Shown: positions 60,601 to 64,000 of the stretch, one piece after another
Layout: the number at the start of each line of letters is the position of its first letter
How positions within the stretch are numbered: the first letter of the stretch is position 1
NCBI GenBank assembly: GCA_037367355.1
Contig: CM074705.1
Location: forward strand, 1,674,001-1,738,000
DNA: 64,000 nt
Direction: 5' to 3'
From: Neoscytalidium dimidiatum
Lineage: Eukaryota > Ascomycota > Dothideomycetes > Botryosphaeriales > Botryosphaeriaceae
Translations under genes and position numbers: made by a program
Notes under the pieces: generated by a model
Database searches by the model: none
What the model was told of the DNA's origin: nothing
The model's input: the letters and a program-made list of their open reading frames with translations, nothing else

Positions 60601-60948
60601 ACGGCGATGTCAGGGATCTCGGAGAACAGCGCGAGTGGCAGGAGATCGAGGAGCGCAGCCGCAAATTACGACGCGAAGAAGCGAAGGTCAGGGCACTGAA
60701 CAGCAACGGCCGGGTTGACTACAGCATTCAGGAGTAAGTTTGCCCCCTCCCCTCCTCTTCTTGCTGGGAGTTGAGAATCAATACTGACGATCGACAGGGG
60801 AGCCTTCGACATCTCGCTTCTCGCTAGTATCGCCTCCCACTTGTCGTACTATGCCGACGAAGACGTTAGTCACTTCATGATTTCGCAGTTGCTTGCTCGT
60901 CACCGCGTGCTCAAGAAGGCGAGGTCCGCTCCGGACTTCAAGCAGTGA
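57633..60948 (+). CDS. DDHD-domain phospholipase (PLA1-like)
   Basis: Intracellular phospholipase of the iPLA1/DDHD family (yeast relative Ddl1/YOR022C), acting on phosphatidic acid, phospholipids or cardiolipin in animals and yeast. Exons are 57633-57890, 57953-58349, 58405-60733 and 60798-60948 (introns of 62, 55 and 64 bases), giving 1044 residues. N-terminal family blocks are LSLKKYPRDCPPLSVQWFHAVD-IPKRK (across the first junction), RHVRWERSEPDG and the WWE-like YEVRRGTWFYQ. The lipase motif GHSLGS has Ser648 as nucleophile. The DDHD domain follows, with VEDFYALGSPIGLF and FHPTDPISYRLEPL. It closes with RVDYSIQE-GAFD and SYYADEDVSHF across the last junction. A Lys/Glu-rich charged insert (about 360-460) includes a probable coiled coil. 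The start at 57633 is chosen because conservation begins there. Confidence 0.9.
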
Positions 60949-62036
60949 TGAGTGTAGCCACAGCGGAGCGGGCGTCCAGGTGATCAGTTTTTCGCTCGCT
61001 TTTCCTATTCCTCTGTACATATGCACCTGCAAGTCTACTATTACATCCAGCGTCGGCACACCGAAGCTATTGTTAGCACATCAATACCTCTCTCCTTGTC
61101 GGTGGATTCGTCGGGCGTTCTTTCGGCTTTTTTTTGGCGTTTAGAATCTGCTTCTCCTTTTCCCACGTAGGAGATCGACCACGTTGCATTAAAGGTTACT
61201 GCGACGTTTCTGACGGGCGCATTGGTTGGGTTTCGCGGTTTGGCTGCTTGATTGGTACTGTTGGATTTTGGAAACGGCTTAGAAATAGACACACCAAGCC
61301 CACTTGTTTTCCGTACATATAGTCTTCTGCGCCTATCTGTATGGCAGGTCGGTCACGATATAGAGTACGTGTGGGATGCATGCTCATCTAGTGAATATAA
61401 TGGCGCGAAAATCTCTGCACTTTGCTCATTCTCATGTGCAATTGTTGTGCACAGACTTTATTAGTAAGAGACCTGTGACCATGTAGCTGTTTAGGATTAC
61501 CGCAACGGCGAGGCGGTTATCGTACGAGTATCTGAACGAAGGGACCTGATGGGATGTTCACATGTGGATGGCTATATAAACTCCGTTCGTGCACCGGGAC
61601 TTGCTTCTGCAGCTTATGCACGCAGATCGATCTCCGTATGTTGGAAAGGTCGAGATCATATGGACTTCCTAATGCAGCCTTGACTGTCGGTTGTCAGACG
61701 CAATTCGAATGGGCATCAAAAATGGAGAGAGAGAAAAAAAAATACATGATTCAACCTTATTTATTTACGTCGAAGCATACAGACCAAAACGCCCAGCAAT
61801 GCAGCTGTCTCGACGGTAGAGACTTCGTATCATCATCTCCTGGACTCTACTGTGTGACCTTTCGCATAAAACTTTAACTTTTGTTTGCCTTTCATTTGAT
61901 CCACACCCAAGAACCCAACTCCAGGTTAGAAGAAAAGAACAGGACCCTTGCCCTAATACGAACAAACCCAGGTGAGATAAACCATCGTCACCCAAAACGA
62001 AGAGCATATGTGAATAATTCTACCCCGTCATAACTC
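60949..62036. other. Convergent 3' region, DDHD lipase / RPA2
   Basis: About 1.1 kb between two stop codons facing each other. Only short frames are present; nothing further is recognised. Confidence 0.5.
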
Positions 62037-64000
62037 TCAAGGCTCAACATTAAACTTCATCTTCACACCCATCGACGCAAGCTCGACGTCCAGATACCTC
62101 AGCACGCCCGGCACGGCGACGACAGTGACATCCTCGCCGCCAGTCCAGCGCATGCCCTGCGCGTCCTCCCAAATCTCGCTCTTCGGCTCCCAGCCCTCGG
62201 CCGGGTGAGCGCAGCGCCTGCATCTGGTGATGGCGCCGCTGCCGCGCTTACCGCGGCCGTAGCCGTTGACCGTAGGGGCGGTGCTGAGGAAGGAGCCGCA
62301 CTGGCGGCACAGCCAGGTCTTGGTGTAGTCGGAGCAGTTCATGAGGCGGTCCTGCAGGAGGTGGGCGGTGCCGTGGGCAAGGAGGGCGTCGCGCTCCATC
62401 TCTCCAACACGGATACCACCACCCTTCTTACGGCCCTTGATGGGCTGGCCGGTGAGGGCGTTGTTGGGGCCAGTGGTACGGACCTGGTACTTGTCGTTGA
62501 CCATGTGACGCAGGCGCTGGTAGTAGACGACGCCGATGTAGATGTCGGCGTGTAGCTCCTCGCCCGTGATGCCTGAGTACATGGGTTCGTTGCCGTAGTA
62601 GTTGTAGCCGGCTTCCTTGAGCTGGTGGCCGAAGTAGTCGACCGCCGTGTTGCGCTCGTCGAATCGGAACGGCGTGCTGTCCTGCGCTAAACCGTGCAGC
62701 GCGCCGGCCTTACCAGCGAGCGACTCGACGAACATGCCAATGGTCATACGGGATGGGAAGGCGTGGGGGTTGATGATGACGTCTGGCTGCATGCCAGACT
62801 CGGAGAAGGGCATGTCGACGCATGGCCATTTCTGCGACATAACACCCTTCTGCCCGTGACGCGAGGAGAACTTGTCACCAATGACCGGGGAACGCGGGAC
62901 ACGGATCTTGATGCTCACGGCCTGGAGTGGCTCGGCACCACTCTCCGACCCAATGATGCGGACCTCTTCGATGAAGCCGATTTCATCGTCCTTGTACTTC
63001 TCGAACGAGGTTTGGCCATCCTTGTTGACATATTCATCCCTGGACGCGTCGTAAGTCACAGTGTGATACGCACAAATGATGTCGCCTTTTTGCAGCATTG
63101 TGCCGATATGTGGCAAGCCATCGTCGTCAAGTTTGAGACGCCAGTCTGCCTTGACAATACTGTCCGGAGCGAAACCAAAGAGCTTGGAGACTCTCTTCGT
63201 TCCCTTTGTCCTGGAACCTTCGTTGAGGTCAATCTTTTTGGTTTTGTAGATGGTACCGTGACCAAAACCGCGCTCATGTGCTGACTTGTTGATAATCATA
63301 GCGTCGTCCATGTCGTAGCCGGTGTAAGAAATGACAGCGACGACAGCGTTCATTCCATTAGGGAAGTTGTCCAGACCGTATTCGTTGTGCAGGGGAGCAC
63401 GGACTACTGGCGTCTGACCCGTCTGCAGCCTGTAGGTCTTGTTGTCCGTACGGTACGCCATCGCAGTGCCAGGTGTACCCATGGATTGTTTACCCATCTG
63501 GCATTGGTACATGTTACGAGGGGATTGGTTGAAATCAGAGAACGGAGTCTGATTGGCGACGATAGACAGAATGTTCGTAGGGTCGTACTCGACATGGGTC
63601 GAGTCTCCAGAGATGATCTCAGGCTCTGTGACGGCAATAGACATGTAGGGCTGCTCGAAAGGACCGACGTAGTCAAGGCCATCCAAGGGCAGGTACTTAA
63701 CAGGTCTGTATAGCCTAGCAGCCTGACTGAACATGTATACACCAGGGTATTGACCGCCATTCGACAACGGAATGTAGCCAATCTCTAGCTCTTTCGGTAC
63801 GTTGTGACTGCCCTCGACTTTCCAGTAGCGAAGCGTATCGGTTATGACCTTTGCTTGCTTGGGAGAGCAGAACCCAAGAATTCGACCGTCAAGCTGAACG
63901 ACGATGCTGTCATCAAGCAGTGCTGATGAGACGTTTGATATTCCGAGTTGGGCAACAAGACCAGGAATAGCGGATGCGTTCAAGTCTGAGGTGGCGATCT
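62037..64000 (-). CDS. RPA2: RNA polymerase I second-largest subunit (RPA2/RPA135), C-terminal part
   Basis: Catalytic-core subunit of RNA polymerase I, which transcribes rDNA in the nucleolus. The reading frame runs off the right edge, so only the last 654 residues of about 1,200 are present, without an intron. Universal beta-subunit motifs are clear: GYDMDDAMIINKSAHERGFG and GDKFSSRHGQKGVMSQKWPC, the latter near the catalytic centre. PHAFPSRMTIGM follows, then GPNNALTGQPIKGRKKGGG and RVGEMERDALLAHG. The C-terminal zinc site uses CRQC and CRRC. The spacing and the sequence STAPTVNGYGRGKRG between the cysteine pairs fit the Pol I paralogue rather than Pol II or III. The stop is TGA at 62037-62039. 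Confidence 0.95.
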   Translation of the reverse strand, partial: IATSDLNASAIPGLVAQLGISNVSSALLDDSIVVQLDGRILGFCSPKQAKVITDTLRYWKVEGSHNVPKELEIGYIPLSNGGQYPGVYMFSQAARLYRPVKYLPLDGLDYVGPFEQPYMSIAVTEPEIISGDSTHVEYDPTNILSIVANQTPFSDFNQSPRNMYQCQMGKQSMGTPGTAMAYRTDNKTYRLQTGQTPVVRAPLHNEYGLDNFPNGMNAVVAVISYTGYDMDDAMIINKSAHERGFGHGTIYKTKKIDLNEGSRTKGTKRVSKLFGFAPDSIVKADWRLKLDDDGLPHIGTMLQKGDIICAYHTVTYDASRDEYVNKDGQTSFEKYKDDEIGFIEEVRIIGSESGAEPLQAVSIKIRVPRSPVIGDKFSSRHGQKGVMSQKWPCVDMPFSESGMQPDVIINPHAFPSRMTIGMFVESLAGKAGALHGLAQDSTPFRFDERNTAVDYFGHQLKEAGYNYYGNEPMYSGITGEELHADIYIGVVYYQRLRHMVNDKYQVRTTGPNNALTGQPIKGRKKGGGIRVGEMERDALLAHGTAHLLQDRLMNCSDYTKTWLCRQCGSFLSTAPTVNGYGRGKRGSGAITRCRRCAHPAEGWEPKSEIWEDAQGMRWTGGEDVTVVAVPGVLRYLDVELASMGVKMKFNVEP

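Overview
This window is nuclear DNA of a filamentous ascomycete (Pezizomycotina; a Dothideomycete is my best guess, from family resemblance only). Most genes carry short GT-AG introns, mainly about 50-140 bases, often with CTRAY-type branch points. The genes are typical filamentous-fungal ones: Lte1-type RasGEF, Bli-3-type flavin protein, Zn2Cys6 regulator, DHA1 transporter and peroxisomal alcohol oxidase. I assembled 13 protein-coding genes exon by exon, checking that reading phase was kept at each junction. I also found one decayed enzyme gene and one intron-containing tRNA-Leu(AAG).

Layout: 1-5 kb is gene-poor and holds a pseudogene of a diaminopropionate ammonia-lyase-like enzyme (minus). 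Lte1 (plus, 5.1-10.5 kb) converges on a membrane-anchored SH3 protein (minus, 13.8-15.9 kb). Bli-3-like (minus, 17.3-18.0 kb) and a PCI-domain protein (minus, 18.8-21.0 kb) follow. The PCI gene is divergent from a flavin monooxygenase (plus, 21.3-23.0 kb). The tRNA sits at 23.4 kb, then 6 kb holds no gene I can support. An SLC25 carrier (plus, 29.5-31.4 kb) converges on a Gbp2-type three-RRM protein with nine exons, one only 8 bases long (minus, 31.9-33.8 kb). An MFS transporter (plus, 36.9-38.8 kb), a Zn2Cys6 factor (plus, 40.4-42.7 kb) and mitochondrial SCOT (plus, 44.4-46.1 kb) follow. SCOT converges on a secreted App1-like phosphatase (minus, 47.4-49.2 kb). Alcohol oxidase (minus, 50.7-53.0 kb) is followed by 4.6 kb without a clear gene. 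A DDHD phospholipase (plus, 57.6-60.9 kb) converges on RNA polymerase I subunit RPA2, cut by the right edge (minus, 62.0-64.0 kb).

These are mostly independent housekeeping genes: mitotic-exit signalling, mRNA export, rRNA transcription, lipid turnover, and ketone-body and alcohol metabolism. The MFS transporter next to the Zn2Cys6 factor could be a regulatory pair, but no biosynthetic core enzyme is present. I see no secondary-metabolite cluster, intact transposon, CRISPR array or clearly new multi-gene system. The points most worth a second look are the 8-base microexon, tandem in-frame splice acceptors that would change zinc-cluster spacing, the multiply broken lyase gene, an App1-type catalytic domain predicted to face outside the cell, and two perfect TGACGTCA sites at similar distances upstream of two genes.
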